A DNA stretch of 64,000 nt, taken from assembly GCA_946699065.1 (NCBI GenBank), contig CAMPDV010001179.1:62001-126000 (forward strand), read 5' to 3'. This document shows, piece after piece, positions 47,488 through 60,756 of the stretch. Every line of letters begins with the position of its first letter. The first letter of the stretch is position 1. Origin of the DNA: Loxodes magnus (Eukaryota > Ciliophora > Karyorelictea > Loxodida > Loxodidae). A model generated the notes under the pieces. It was not told the DNA's origin, did no database searches, and saw only the letters and a program-made list of their open reading frames with translations. A program made the translations under genes and the position numbers.

Positions 47488-49348
47488 TTAGATTTTTATA
47501 TATAAATGACAAATATAATTATTAACCACCTACCATTCATCAATTTTTTTAATATTAAAAGCATAATTTTATTGATTAAATTATTTTAATTGAGAAATAT
47601 TTAAAATATTTAACTATTTAATATAATAATAAATAGCCAAAGCCTAGGAATTACATTAAATGTTTATAAATTTAATCTTAAATAAGGTTAAAAATTTTAA
47701 TTATCTTTTCGATTATAATGTAAATAATTTATCTGAGATTAATCATTAAACAAGAAAGAAAACAGATTAAAAAAATTCGAAGCTAATTAAAAACAATTTT
47801 CTTATAAAAAATGATTACTATTTAAAATGTTTAAAATGTAAAAATTATTTTACATTCGCATATAAAAAATGTTGATTAAGTTAATTTTTTAGAATATTCT
47901 TAACGATTTATAAAAATATAGATTAATTGAACATAATATTTAAACTTTATAAGTAATTTGTTTTATAAACTAGATAGATTTAATAATAATAATATCTCAC
48001 ATAAATGTTTATTTTTTTAATTTAATAGAAATTTTAAATAATTACATCTATAATAAAAATTAATTTTAAATTATATATATTAATATCAAATTTAAGAAAT
48101 TAAAATAGTTATTTTTTATTATCTAAATGCTTAAATATTAAGAATGTAAATAATTATCAACTATTTTCTCTTTATTTATTCAATTATTTATTTTCCAAAT
48201 TTATTTTTATCTTATTTTTAGTCGTCAAACTAAACTTAATCAATAAAAACTATTTACAAATTAAGCTAAATTGCCAAAAAATTTAATAAATCTTAGTTGA
48301 ATAAAAAAGAATAAAAAATAAATGAAATTAAGAATAATTAGTTTAAATAAGAATAATTGATAAAAATTAAATAAATATATTAAAAATATTTTTATTATTT
48401 TTAAATTATTTTAATTAAACAATTCCTAAACCTCTTAAAGATGCTATAAAATGTATTTAATTATGAAAAAACCTAAATTTAAATAATATTTAATATTCTC
48501 ATAAATCTTAGAAAATTTATGTTTAGAAATTTTTATTTACTTCATTATTTTTAGTCTGAGTTAAAGATTATAGAGTCTTAGTTTTAATATGTACCTTTTT
48601 ATTTTTTTCCCTGTAAAATATTAAAATTATTATATTAGTAATCAAGTTTACAATGGAAATCGAATCTGAGAATCTATAATAAGATATTTATAAGATAAAT
48701 TTATATCTTAGAAAATTATGTTGCTACATATTTTAGAAGAATATGTGATAAAGCAAACGAAGAAAGAAAACAGAAATAATAAGAAATAATAAGAAATAAA
48801 TCTCAGAAGAATTTTACTGCTTTTGACCAAAAAGGAAAGAGCAAATATTCAGAAAGAAATTCCATAATTCAAGAATCACGAATAGAATAAAAATTGGAGA
48901 AAAAACCAGAAGGACAATGGATTTTGAGGGAAAAACAAGGATGACGGATTTACAACATCCTGTAGTTAGGAAAGAGCAGGAAAAATAGATATTAACTGTC
49001 AAGCTCTTCTCTAAAACTATAAAAATAATTTTATCCTTTTTATTTATTTTATATATAGTTGGATAAATTCATAATTGTAAGACAAGATTAATAGAAACTA
49101 CTCAATAAGAATTTATATGATTTCGAAATCCAAGTTTGAAAATGCATAAAATATTGTTCAATCACCTTAGAATATACAAATTTATAGTTATGATCAAGTA
49201 AAATTTATATAAGTGAGTTAAAAACCTATCACTTGGAAACAAGAGTTGTATGCCTAATATTAATTGGATCGATAAGTTGGAGTTGGATAATATGTATTAT
49301 TTATGAGCTTAAATGACTAGAGATATTTAATTGGTTATAATTTAATGT
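47488..49348. other. AT-rich spacer with a purine-rich patch
   Basis: No gene seen. At 48560-48580 gattatagagtcttag resembles a worn tail in minus orientation. At 48740-49020 there is a purine-rich, less AT-biased patch (AAGGACAATGGATTTTGAGG) that could be a diverged SINE body; not aligned. Confidence 0.3.
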
Positions 49349-49640
49349 AAATAGGGAGGAGAATTCTTCACACTGAGACAATAAAATATCTTTGAAACTA
49401 AGACTATCGTATGAAGACCAATTCGAGAATCCAGCAGGAGTCAAAAAATGAAACAGTATTGGTCGAACGAATTTAAAAGGATGCTTAGACATTTAGGTCT
49501 CTTTGAACAGCATTCTGATCCGATCCATAGAAGACAAGAACGACTAAGGGATGCTAATGCGTAGGAACTTCCAGAAAAACTCGCATAAACTAAAAATTTA
49601 AATAAAAAATCTGAACAACATTGAAGTGCTATGCGCTCAA
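49349..49640 (+). mobile_element. SINE-like family 2, copy 2
   Basis: Begins AAATAGGGAGGAGAATTCTT, contains GAATCCAGCAGGAGTCAA, TTTAGGTCTCTTTGAACAGC and ATTCTGATCCGATCCATAGA. It ends in a truncated tail, GAAGTGCTATGCGCTC. The half hairpin shows that the tail decays like the body. Confidence 0.72.
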
Positions 49641-50639
49641 AATTTAAGTTTTTTAAAGTGAAAAATTTTATTTTTACCTTCGCTGATTTAATTTTTTTAT
49701 AATTAAAAATTTATCGAAATTTTATTATATATGAAGATTTGTTCTTTCTTCAGCAACTTTTAAATTTATTTATTTTTCGGTAAAATCTCCTAAAATTATT
49801 TTATTTAATTTTATTAATATTTTCCTTACCATAAGATCACTTATAAAAATAAAACAGAAATATTTTTTTAAGATGGTTCGAAAAAACTTATTTTATTATT
49901 TAAAAATTTAAAAATTAAAAAATTTAAATAAATAAGGTAGGGTTCTTATCTAATATTTATATAAATTAATAATTAATTTTGTATTAATTAATCTTTTAAG
50001 CCTAATTTTTATTTATGATTACATTTATTTAATTTAAATATAAATGCCTCTATAACTTGATTTTGATATATAGTTTATTAAAAATTATCTTTATAGATAT
50101 TTTATTTATTTGTTAAACTTATTCGTTTTATTTATATTGCAACTTTTTTTATTATATGTTCAATTTAATTTTCTAAATTATTAAGAGAAAAGAGATAAGA
50201 GAAAAAAAATCCAAAACGAATTATAAATTTATTTTATTTAACTAATAAATAAAAATTGTATTTACAACTAGATTTAATAAAACCTTAATTCTCAACACAT
50301 AATAAATCAGCATTTTACTAATAAATTTTACACAAAAATTTAATAAATAATATTAAAAGTTTTATAGAATAGGAAAGTAGTTTAAAGTATTTATTTTCAG
50401 ATTTAAAACTTTCTCTCTAAAATAAAAATAGTTTAAGTTTTTTTAAAAATTAGATTGTTTATTAAATATTTAAATATTAATGAAAATTTATATTTTACTA
50501 TTTTTTAAGTCTAAAATTTTATTTTTACACTAATTTACTTATTTAAGTTACTACTTATTTATCTATTATTGATACTTCATTATTTTATTAAATTTTCTAA
50601 GCAAACTTTTAAATCAAATGCAATATAAAGTTTTAAGTA

Positions 50640-50950
50640 AAAGAAAAATGTATTACTAATAAATTTCCTCTCCAAAGTAGGAATTCACTAGTTTAAAATC
50701 AGTTCAATTCTAGGGTAATACTACTTTAAATAATTCAGCTTCTTCTTCCATATTTTACCATCGCGTGTCGGCTAAAAAGAGGTTATATCTTTTCAAATTT
50801 GCTTGCAAATTTTCTAATTTTAATAGCTATTCCTTCAGAAGTGGCATGCGTTCTACAGATATAGCATTTCTTTCTAAAAATGTTTATTTTTGCTTACATT
50901 CTCTCTATTTCCTCCGGATCGATTGATTTATCTCTTGTGATAGTTATGAT
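50640..50950 (-). pseudogene. Coding-like stretch with CX2C pair, unknown
   Basis: The minus strand reads RKKCYICRTHATSEGIAIKI and FEKIQPLFSRHAMVKYGRRS in one frame, with TGA as Trp after it. The composition differs from noise and a CYIC pair with a nearby His suggests a zinc site. No family recognised; may be a retroelement remnant. It abuts the family-2 copy at 50965. Confidence 0.22.
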
Positions 50951-50964
50951 GTATATTATATTTT

Positions 50965-51280
50965 AAATAGGGAGGAGTAATCCTCCAACTCAAATTAACT
51001 TAAATTCAAGTCCAAGGAATTACTTTAGGAGCGACAACTGGGCAAGAATCTCGGCAGGAGCCAAGTAGGAAAGAACTGAAGGCATTGAGTAACGATTGAG
51101 GAAAGGAGCCAGACGATTAGGTCTCTTGGGGGATCATTCTGACGATGCCCTATTAGAAGAATGGATTTCCAAAAGAGGTAAGCTCTGGAGGAAATTTTCA
51201 ATGAGAAATTTTTATTTAAATTAAATAAAACTAATTTAAAGAGTTGCGCATCATCAATAGTGTGTCGCGCTCTTTAATCC
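50965..51280 (+). mobile_element. SINE-like family 2, copy 3 (best preserved)
   Basis: Begins AAATAGGGAGGAGTAATCCTCC (a GGAGGA/TCCTCC hairpin right at the 5' end), contains GCAAGAATCTCGGCAGGAGC, AGGCATTGAGTAACGATT, ATTAGGTCTCTTGGGGGATC, ATTCTGACGATGCCCTATTA, ends AAAGAGTTGCGCATCATCAA then TAGTGTGTCGCGCTCTTTAATCC. The tail hairpin has changed bases but keeps its form. Confidence 0.78.
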
Positions 51281-51289
51281 AATTTTCTT

Positions 51290-51677
51290 ATTCTATTTAG
51301 TATAAGTCTACTTATGTTTTATTATTTTTTTCTTGATTATAATTAATTTTTTCTTTTTTTCTAAAATCTTATTAAATTTTTTGTTGCATTATTCACAAAT
51401 ATTTATTTAGTTATTCTTTATTCTTCTCATATTGCTCCTTTTATTTTTTACAAGGTGTATGCAAATCTATTTTCGTGACTTGAATATCGATTTAAATTGT
51501 ATCTATTTCAATTCTTTTTGCAGTTCCATTAAAGTTCTAATTAATTTGAAAATCATTTTAGAGTTTAATTTTAGTCCATTCCTAGAAATTTTATTTCGTT
51601 AGGTAGCCCTAACTGTTATTTGTCGTGGATTTCTAACGCTAATCCCTTCTTCTGCCATTTTTTGATTTTTTGGACAT
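51290..51677 (-). pseudogene. Retroelement-like basic ORF
   Basis: From ATG 51677 the frame reads MSKKSKNGRRRDQRQKSTTN, then LTKQNFQEWTKIKLQ and KQKEQYEKNKEQLNKYL. The basic MSKK start resembles those of the gag-like ORFs (MVSKKQQ, MAPKKQK). No knuckle seen before it meets the antisense of the SINE at 51280. Probably a truncated ORF1. Confidence 0.3.
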
Positions 51678-53349
51678 ATTTACAATTGTTTAGTTGATAG
51701 GTGCTTGTACTTGCCTTCTTGTTTTGGTGAGGTAGATTTTTTAATTTTTTCTGGCAAATGTTTCTAATCTTTTTCTTCTCTAAATAAAGCGTGAATCCTC
51801 AGGTAAATCTCCATATTTTTTATAAGCAAAATCTTTACTAAAATAACGAACTCAAAAGGGAAATTTTTAATTAAATTTTTTAAAAGCTTATCAATAATAT
51901 TTAAATAGCAAATATTATTTATTAAAGATTATTAATAGCAATTTTAAAATTAAGATGTCTCTAAATATTTTTTTCTAAAACCATTAAATTTTTGAAGATT
52001 TATATAAGTAATTATTAAATAAAATCATATTTTAGAAAAAGGAAAGTTTAATTTTGAATAGACAAAGAATAATAATTTATACAATCTATTAGTTATAATT
52101 AAAAAAATCTACATACTTATAAACTAACTTAAAGATATATCTTTAATTTTATCAAATTTTATTAAAAAAATAAATTACAAAAATTACAAAAAATTAAAGT
52201 TAAATAGATAAATTATAAAATATATATTACTGCTATATAGAAATTTAAATTAAATAAAATTATTTTTGATAAAAATTTACATTTTTCAAATTCAACATTT
52301 TTTATTTAAAAATTATAAGCTTTCAATGTATTTTAGTTAAAATCAAGCAAAATTTAGCAAAAAAATTAAAATTTTTAAATAGTTTAAAAATTTAAAAATT
52401 AATTAAGATAATTTTCTTTTTATTTAAATGTATTAAAAATTTATTAAACTTAGAAATAGAAATTTTCTAAAATTATAGCTATTTGTGATTAAAATATATT
52501 TAGAAATTCGAAATTAAGAAATACAATAATTTAAATTTATAAAGCTAAAAAATTTAGTTTTTTCTATAAAAATAAATTTGAAATATTTTTATTTTTAAGT
52601 AAGAAAAAAATTATTCAATGTTATTTAAATATTTTTTCTTAAAAATTAGCCTTAAATTTAATTTATTGTTTATTTTTTTTAATAAATTTCTTTTTTACTG
52701 AATAAATTTATTTATTTAAATATTTATTAGCTTTTAAGATTTTATTGTTATTGGTTTTTAAATTTTAAACTAAGATTTTAAATAAATACATTTTAAAAAT
52801 AAAAATAAAGCAAAGGATTTTTTATTTCAGTTATAAATAATTCAAGTTTTAAATTATATTTCATACTATTTTTATGACCTAGAATGAAAAAAGAAATCTA
52901 CAAACCTTAAAATTTTATTTTAATTGCAAATTTTTTAATATAGGTTTTTTATTTAACTTGATTTAGGACATTTTTATTTAACTTGATTTAGGACATTTTT
53001 ATTTCAAGATAATTACAAGATTATGTGAGTTTACTAAGGATAATAAGTTGCTTTTTATTATAAATAATAGAATGCTTATATTTTGAGTTTACTTGATAGT
53101 TCTTAATTTAGTATTTTCTTTATACCATTTAATAGTAATAGAATTTATCCTCAAAATAAGTAACAAAACTTTCCTTATTCATCTAAGTAATTCATATTTA
53201 ATGTTTCAATTAGCAAGAAAAAATGTTTTAAGAGTTTATAACTTTAAACGTAGTTGAAGAGAAGTAGAAGAAGAAATTGCTTTAATAAAATGTTAATGAA
53301 ATGAACTTGATATGAATTAGTTACTTCGTTTTTTTTATGTTCATAAAGT
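51678..53349. other. AT-rich stretch, no gene seen
   Basis: Mostly very AT-rich. A short direct repeat lies at 52946-52995 (separate entry). Confidence 0.35.
52946..52995. repeat. 25-bp tandem duplication
   Basis: The unit TTTATTTAACTTGATTTAGG (plus acattt-type flank) occurs twice head to tail, exact. Too small for function; a replication slip or footprint. Confidence 0.7.
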
Positions 53350-53730
53350 TCAAACTTCGTTGTTTTCATCTTCCAACTCTTCCCCGTTGCTTCTTGTACT
53401 TTCTTTTTGTTCTTCTTTAGGCCCCAATTATTTATTTGTATTTTGTCCTACAATTTCAATTCTTTTTTTTAAAATTTTTTATGGAAAAATTTATTTGTAG
53501 GTTTGCATACATTTATTTTTGAGAAGTGAACTGATAGTTTATGTAGAGTGTATCATAAGTCATTAGTTTTTCAAAGTTTTTCCAGAAATTTACCAGAAAG
53601 ATTTCTAAATGAATCCAAATAGTAGAAAAATTGGGGATATGCTTAAATTTATCTTTTCTTCCACATGGACAAAGCTCGCTTTCTGCAAGATAATGACACG
53701 CTAATAAATAATATTGAAAATTTTAAGTCT
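53350..53730 (-). pseudogene. 5'-truncated LINE copy: C-terminal end with CCHC
   Basis: The minus strand reads LAESELCPCGRKDKFKHIPN, aligning with YSEICICGKLDSFVHIESC of the full LINE (last Cys now Phe). LMTYDTLYINYQFTSQKQMY follows, aligning with MLTYNQSYLTLNFPTQKQLR, then after a one-base shift at an A8 run RIEIVGQN, matching RIEILQWN, and an acidic end EELEDENNEV with TGA 53350. 5' truncation is typical for LINE insertion. The shift at a homopolymer mirrors the one in the full LINE. Confidence 0.65.
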
Positions 53731-56399
53731 AAGTGCGCAACTTAAAAATTGAAATTATTAATTTCCTGCATTTCTTGTTAAATTTAGTATAATTTATAGC
53801 AGGAATTTCTGAAGTCCTTCAAGTTGATCTCTGAATATCTATACAGAAGACATGTCTTTATAGCGTTGTTAACTATACAAGCCTATCATAAAATAATTTA
53901 TTTAAACGATATATTTATATGAAATATTGCCAAACTATATAGAGTTACTATCACTAGTTCATGAAACTTAAATAAAAACTTAAAATCGCACCTTAAAAAA
54001 TAAAAATGGGAAAACTTATTCAAATTAAAAAAGATAACAGATATTTAAGGTTGCGGCGCTAAAATAAATTAATTTTATTTTATTTCTATACAAAATTGTC
54101 TACCCACTTTATTATACTATTTCTTCTAACTTTTTTATCTATCATACTAAAATCAAAATTTTATAATGTATTTAACTAATAAACTAGCAGGCAGTAACTA
54201 ATAAGCTTTGTATAAATAAAAATAATGCAAATAAGTTTACAAGGTAAATAATTTTATGCTATACTAGCTAGTTAGAAATAATTAAGTATCATAGCTATAT
54301 TAAGCTTTATATAACTTAAATAGTAAATAAATCAAATTAGAGTAAAATTGTCCAGGAAAATAGTAATAAAAGCAAAAAGCAAAAGATTATTATTAACTGA
54401 TCTTTATTTTTAATATACATCCTAATTGTAATTAAAGATGTTTATATAAGTATCGAAAAAATTTAAAAAATAGTAAATAATAAAGTTTAATATTACAGTG
54501 TAAATTTTATTGATGAGATAAAAAAGAATCTAAAGTTAAATCTTTTTTGCTTAGATGAATTTAATAAACCTCTTAAATGATTTTTAAATATAAATCTTTA
54601 TCTATCATTTCATTTAAATAATTTTTTTTAATTCTTTAAGTTATAGAATTAATATTCATGTCTCATATAAAACCCTAAAAATTTTATAAATTTGGTTTAC
54701 TAAAATTGGGAAAGTTTTGCATAATTAATTATTTATTTATTTATATAGTTAAGTTTACTATTTTTATTTATTAAGATGCTAATTAATAATAGAGCTTATA
54801 TAACTATCTAAAACTTTTTTCTAGTATTGTTTCATTAGCTTAGATTTATCTTAAAAGAGAAAAATATTTCATAATAATAGTCAATTTTATTAATTATTTT
54901 TAATTAAGAACATAATTATTACAAATTATTTTTATTATTCTAAATTTAAAATTCTTATCTAAAAGTACCTTAGTAAAGGATAGTTAAATTTTTATAGATA
55001 AAACAAATTTTGAATTTAATAAAATCAGAAAATTTTTCAATCTAGTTTAATAATAAAATTTCTTAATATTTTATTTGCACATTTATGCCTTATTTAATAA
55101 TAATAAATTAATATTTTAAATGCTTCTAAATTATTTGATATGATTCTTTTTATAATAAACTTAACTATGAATAAACTTAAAACTTTTTATATTAAAAATA
55201 TATAAATATAATATTTTCCTTTTGCTAATAAAATTAAATATTAATAAACTTATTTAAAATGCATATATTTTATTATTTTGAATTAAAATAATAAAATGTA
55301 TAAGATTATTCTGCTTTTACAAATATTTATTTTAATTTTATTGTAAATTATAATATTATATAATTATTATAATTTTTAATTTTATAATTATTTTCATAAA
55401 ATAACTATTTTTAATTATCAACATTATATATTATAAGCAAAAATTTATTTTATAATCTTAAATAATGTAATTTTTAAATTACATTTCTTTTTATTTTTCT
55501 ATTTATTTTTATTTTATTTAATAAAATCTAATTTATATGATTTTGTGGAATTTTTAATATAAATAAAAAAAATAGTTATCTTTATCATCGAATAATTACT
55601 TATATTTATATAAAATATTTATTTATAAAATTAAATTTTTAGAATTTGCAAATTTAAATCTATTAAATAATTTAAAAATATTGCCATAAAGGATCTAATA
55701 ATTATTTAGAATTCATATTGCTAATTTAAAAGAAAATTAATTATTTTTAATTTATTCTTATTAAATTTATATTCTTTCTATAAACTTGCTTTATTTCTAT
55801 GATATTGAAATATTAAATTTATAAAAAAGTTATTTTCTGAACATATTTCAGAATATTTTAAAATTTTTATTATAATTCGCTTTGATAAAGTTTAGTAAGA
55901 AAAATAATTAAATTATTTATAAATAAAAATTTAGCTAAAAATAATACGTAATTAAGAAAATCTAAATATATATCCAATCAAATAAACTTTAAAAATTATT
56001 AGGGTTATAAACTATTTTTCCATTAAAATGTTATATTTATATTAAAAATTTAATTATCTCTAAATTTATTTAAATAATTTTAAAGGTTCAAGCGCTAAAT
56101 TAATTTTATTAAATTAATAAATATAGCAATAATAATTTATTTTTTACATTAAAATTGCTTATTTATAGTTTCAGTTAAATCTTTAAATGAGCTTAATTAA
56201 TAGTTACTCGAAGACTATATATTTATGAAGAAATTAAATTTAAATTTATATTTTATTTCTAATTTTATATTAATTGCTTAATTTGAACCAATATAGATAG
56301 TAAAAAAATTTGGCTAATAACTTTAGTTTGGCATCTAATATTGTAAAATTAAATTAAATTAAAAGGTCTTTTAGGAAAATTAATTTTTTATACAAAATT
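53731..56399. other. Long, extremely AT-rich stretch
   Basis: Nothing supported. From 54600 to 56350 it is nearly pure A/T with short runs, the poorest sequence in the window. Confidence 0.4.
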
Positions 56400-57440
56400 T
56401 CAGTCTTAAAATTGAGTATGTCCCCAAATCCCTAATAATTCACTTATAGGATTCAGCATTTTCTATGTTGAACTTATTTCTTCATATTTTTTCATCATAA
56501 GTTGGATAAATGATAGTAAATTTTTTAATCTTTTTGCGGATTATCTAGTTTTATCTGAATATTCTAGAAGTGCTTATATTACTTTAGATGTATGAGTTCT
56601 TCTTGAATATTCGAATCTTAGTTACATTTTTTTAATTTCTGATGGGTCATTTATTATATTTAAATTGGGTTGTTCACGGTGTCTACAGATCACCTCTGAA
56701 AAAATGTTTAAGTCTGAATTTGACTTTTTACGAGCTCTTGCAATCATGTGTTTCGTCTTATTAACCTTCCATCTTGTATTTTCTAGTTCTTCTAATTCCA
56801 AATCTATTTTCCTATAAACCACTCCATTATCTATGCATTAGATCTAATTTTTCTTCTCCTTATTTTTTTATTAAATTTGTTTCTGTCATAATTATTCCTT
56901 GACTTTTCTAAATTCTTCATAGTTAATCCATAAATGATTTTTACTTTTACAATAATAGAATAGTTTCTAAATCTTAATCTTTTTTTTCTTTGATTCTTGA
57001 GGAGTTTCTCAAACTCCATCTTTTCATTCTGTTTTAGCAAGGTCTGTCTCTTCTAACTCAGCAAATATTTTTAATCTAAAAATTTAAGCTTGGATCTTCA
57101 CCACTTGGGAGTTTTTCTAACTGAATTACTATTGTTAGTTATTCCAAATAAAATCAATCTTTCATTTTATGTTGGCCATTCTGAGGTGTCTTGAAGTCAG
57201 CACTAGATCTTTTCTGTCAACTTCTCATTCTCCTATCTAAGCTTCCTGACCTCTTTCTAGAGGCTTAGTATCACTTTGATGAGCTGTTCCATATTCATCT
57301 GATCAAAAGAATCGGATTCTAGACCTCTTGATCCAAAGCCGTCTCTTGTTTACTAGGTTTTTCCTTTTATGTTGGCGTTAGTGCATGCGCGACTTTCTGG
57401 AGCTGTTTCTGCTCTGCTCTGCTTATTTTAGCTACGTACC
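56400..57440 (-). pseudogene. Gag-like ORF with coiled coil and CCHC remnant
   Basis: The minus strand from about 57440 reads ETAPESRACTNANIKGKTQQ, then the coiled coil NMEQLIKVILSLQKEVRKLR (matching LTELVKILLNEVKKLKE at 29.9 kb). After a frame change it reads FYYCKSKNHLWINYEEF, a knuckle in which the second Cys and His are kept and the last Cys is Tyr. Another open part ends at 56622 (MVYRKIDLELEELENTRWKV). At least one frameshift is needed, so it is a decayed copy. Confidence 0.45.
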
Positions 57441-57905
57441 AGCCTATTACTTTTTAGGAGCTAAACAAAATCCCTTTTTATAACCCATCATATTTTTTTG
57501 GATCGCTTAGTTGAGTTGCTAAAGTTATTGCTACGCCAGTTATAACTAAATTGACTTCCTTTTCTTTACCCTTATTTCTTATTATTTTGCTTAATCAGCA
57601 TCTAGTCATGTAAAAAGAATTGAGTATGCAGACTTGATATAAAAAAGGCTCAGTGGGTTTTAAAAAAAATTTTGACTTGGATATTTTAATATTTAACATA
57701 TTATTATATGTAAAAAAATAGCACTTAGAATTTAATATTATTATATTTAAATATAATAATCATCAATTTTTACACATTATTTACTTAAATGATTTCAAGG
57801 ATTTATATTTACAATTTTTAATTTATTTATTTCAAAATTAATTTAAGATAAATATTAAAAAATTAATTATTTCTTTTTTACATAAAGAATTAATAAAGTG
57901 AAAGG
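57441..57905. other. AT-rich 3' flank of gene C
   Basis: No gene seen. Left part is less AT-rich and may still belong to the gag-like element. Confidence 0.3.
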
Positions 57906-60506
57906 TCAATTATTGCTGCGAAAGTTTATATTTCCTATACTAAAATCTTCCATACTATGAGTTTCTATAGAAAACGGTCCATTCAAAATTTTTATTTATT
58001 TGAACTTTTATTTTATCATCTTTAAATAGTTTTCGCTGACTGTGTTCTCACATTTAAACTTCAAAGTCTTAAGATTTTTTAATATAGGATATGCAATTCC
58101 ATTTTCATCATAAATTGGAAAAGTTTCTTCATCGGCGTTTACAACTCCAACTAAATCTAATATTCTTAAGTGTTAGCTACTTTTTAATATCTAAATAATT
58201 TGTAATTTGTTTAATATCATTTCTTTAAGATATAAGCCCATTAGTTAATTTATTTTCACTATTTCTTAGATCCAGTTATAGTCTTCATTTACCTAAACTT
58301 ATTCTAAATAAAGAGTTTGTAAAAATTAGCAGTTTTATCTTATAGTGCTAAAAATTTCACCTTTTATATTTTTAATGTTGGCTAATGTAATTGACCTAAG
58401 CTTCCTACATTTTTTAAATATTTCTATTAAAGTATCTTCAGTTATTTAATCCATGTCAGATAAGCCAATTAAAAGATATTGCTATCCATAATTTCCTATT
58501 TATTATAGGGTTTAATTTTTAAGTTATTTTAACCCTTTAAGTTTTAGATGTTTTAAGTTAGGCGTTTTTTATAGTAAAGTTACTAAACATTCATCATTAA
58601 ATTATTAACAGTTTGAAATATAAATTTCACTAAGATTCTGATATGATGTCTTAAAAAATTCTAAGAATAGTCTATTAGAGAATTCTTAACTTAGCTCTAT
58701 TTCATGTAAATCTCTATTTCTAAAAATTTGCAAAAGTAAATCAGAATTTGCATGCCAATGAGAGTCTATTATTTTTAAATTAGGACATAGATTAATATTT
58801 TACTCTATTATTTCTTTCTTAAACCCTTAGATTATTTATAACTAATGTCCTTTTTTTTCTAAATAATTCTTTATAAAATCTTTATTCAGAATTTCACTTT
58901 CTAAACACAGAGACTTCAAGTTAATGTTTAAGCAATAGTTGTTTAAAAATTCTCCAGTAATTCCACGTTAGTTTTCTAAAAAATTAAAACTAAATATTTC
59001 TAATTATTCTAAATTGTTTAGCCTTTATATGAAAAATAAATCTTTATCTTCTATATCACCATGCAGCACTATTTTCTTTAAACTTGAAGGAAATAAAAAG
59101 CTTGTTAAAGTAAAGCTACAAAATAAATTATAGATATAAATTTCTTGTAATAAAAATGTTTATTGCATTTTTAAACTTTCTCATTATTTGTTTAAAAGAC
59201 ACTGAATTAAAGAAAAGTGAACTTAATCAGCCATTTATTAAGAAAATGGGATAGAATTTATAGATAATCTTTATATATTAGAATTAGCTATTTGTTTTAA
59301 AATTCACTCTGTTTTATTCTTTTATATCTTAGCATTTCCTTAGTAATTCTTAATACTCAGAAAATTATATTAGTATTTGAAGTTATAAAAGAACTTATTT
59401 ACTCCTTGTAAGTTGCAAATGCTTTTTAAGTTTAAAAATTTGAAAATTTCACTTAAAATATTTTTTCTTTACCAAAAATTTATTTTCATTTTGTCTGTTT
59501 TGAATACATTTTTCCAATATTCGTTATAGTAATTATTTTGTTTTATTTAGGTTGATTAATTTTATTATAGATTGTTTTTGATGTTATTTGTTAAGTTTTT
59601 CTCACATCAAAAGTTAGAGCCATCAAATATTCCACCATCTTTAAAAAAAAATATTCCGTTACTTTGTATCTAATTATCTTTTCATTATCCTTTGAGTATA
59701 TCTCCATTTTTAAATATAAATTCCCCATTTCCATTTGTATAATCGTCTAATAGCTCTCCTTAATATATTCTTCCATCTGCATATTAATAAATCCCTTTGC
59801 CTTGCCTTTTTCCTTAAAAAAATTATCCTTCATATTTTGACCCACTTTTATAAAAATCAATTCCAAAGCCATGCTTTTTATCATCAAGTCAATCTCCATC
59901 ATATATCAAGCCATCTGAATAATAACATACTCCTCTTCCTTACTTTTTTCCTTCTACCCATTATGCTTGATATTCGTTTCCATTTTTAATCTAAAGAATT
60001 CCAAATCCATGAAATTTATCATTAAAAAAATCTCCTTCAAAAATACTTCCATCAATCATTCAATAAGTTCCCTTGCCTTGCATTTTACCAAAGTTTCATT
60101 ATCCTTCATATTTATCTCCATTTGAATTCTTGAAAATTCCATATCCATGCCTTTTATCTAAGAGCCACTCTCCTTCATAAAATAGTCCATTTTTAAATTA
60201 TAATTTTCCTTTACCTGAACGTTTTCCATCTAATCATTATCCTTCAAAAATAAAAACATTTAGTTATTAATAAATTCCATATCCTTGAAATTGATCATTA
60301 AAAAAATCTCCTTCATACACTCTTCCGTCTTTTCAGTAAAAATTTCCTTTTCCTTATTTTTTATCTTCTATTCATTATCCTTCATATCTATTTCCATCAC
60401 TGTAAGTAATAATTCCTCTTCCGTGCTTTTTACCATTATGCTGTTCTCCTATATATTCGTTTCCATCTTCGAAATTTTTTGCCTCTTAGACATGTTATTT
60501 GGTCAT
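57906..60506 (-). CDS. Gene C: MORN repeat, F-box and LRR protein
   Basis: An 866-residue protein in one frame from ATG 60506 (MTKQHVQEAKNFEDGNEYIG) to TGA 57906. Residues 12-305 are about 13 MORN repeats (YEGQWIEDKKQGKG, YEGEWLLDKRHGYG, YDGDWLDDKKHGFG). An F-box follows (349-395: ILSEIFKFLNLKSICNLQGV then NKFFYNF), then a leucine-rich-repeat half (about 420-860: LKSLCLESEIL, PNLKHLKLKGLKQLKN, CRKLRSITLANIKNIKG). TGA encodes Trp more than ten times, mostly at the MORN site. F-box proteins join SKP1-cullin ligases and hold the target through LRRs; MORN repeats could fix such a ligase to membranes or the cortex. The start is preferred because the frame upstream lacks another ATG nearby. A broken copy lies at 33070-34600. 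No frame damage was found. Confidence 0.9.
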
Positions 60507-60756
60507 AATCTATGATTCTAAATAAGTCTATTAATTTTGTAGTTTCTAACGATGAGAAAATATTTTTAAGCAACCCATTTTATAATAGTTATAAGGTAAT
60601 AAATGTTTATATTATATAATAAATATTATAATTAGATTTCTATATTTTATGTTGTAAAGTTTATTATTTATCTTTACTTATAAATCTTTAATCTTTAATC
60701 TTTATAAATTACCCTAACTACCAAAACTTTATTTATTATTATATATATACATTTTT
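60507..60756. other. Upstream region of gene C
   Basis: AT-rich, 250 bp up to the SINE-like element at 60757. The promoter of gene C must lie here; the SINE insertion is therefore close to it. Confidence 0.35.

Noticed and set aside
49301..49492. Minus-strand 63-codon ORF
   Set aside because: Antisense of the family-2 SINE-like copy at 49349; no conservation of the frame in the other two copies.
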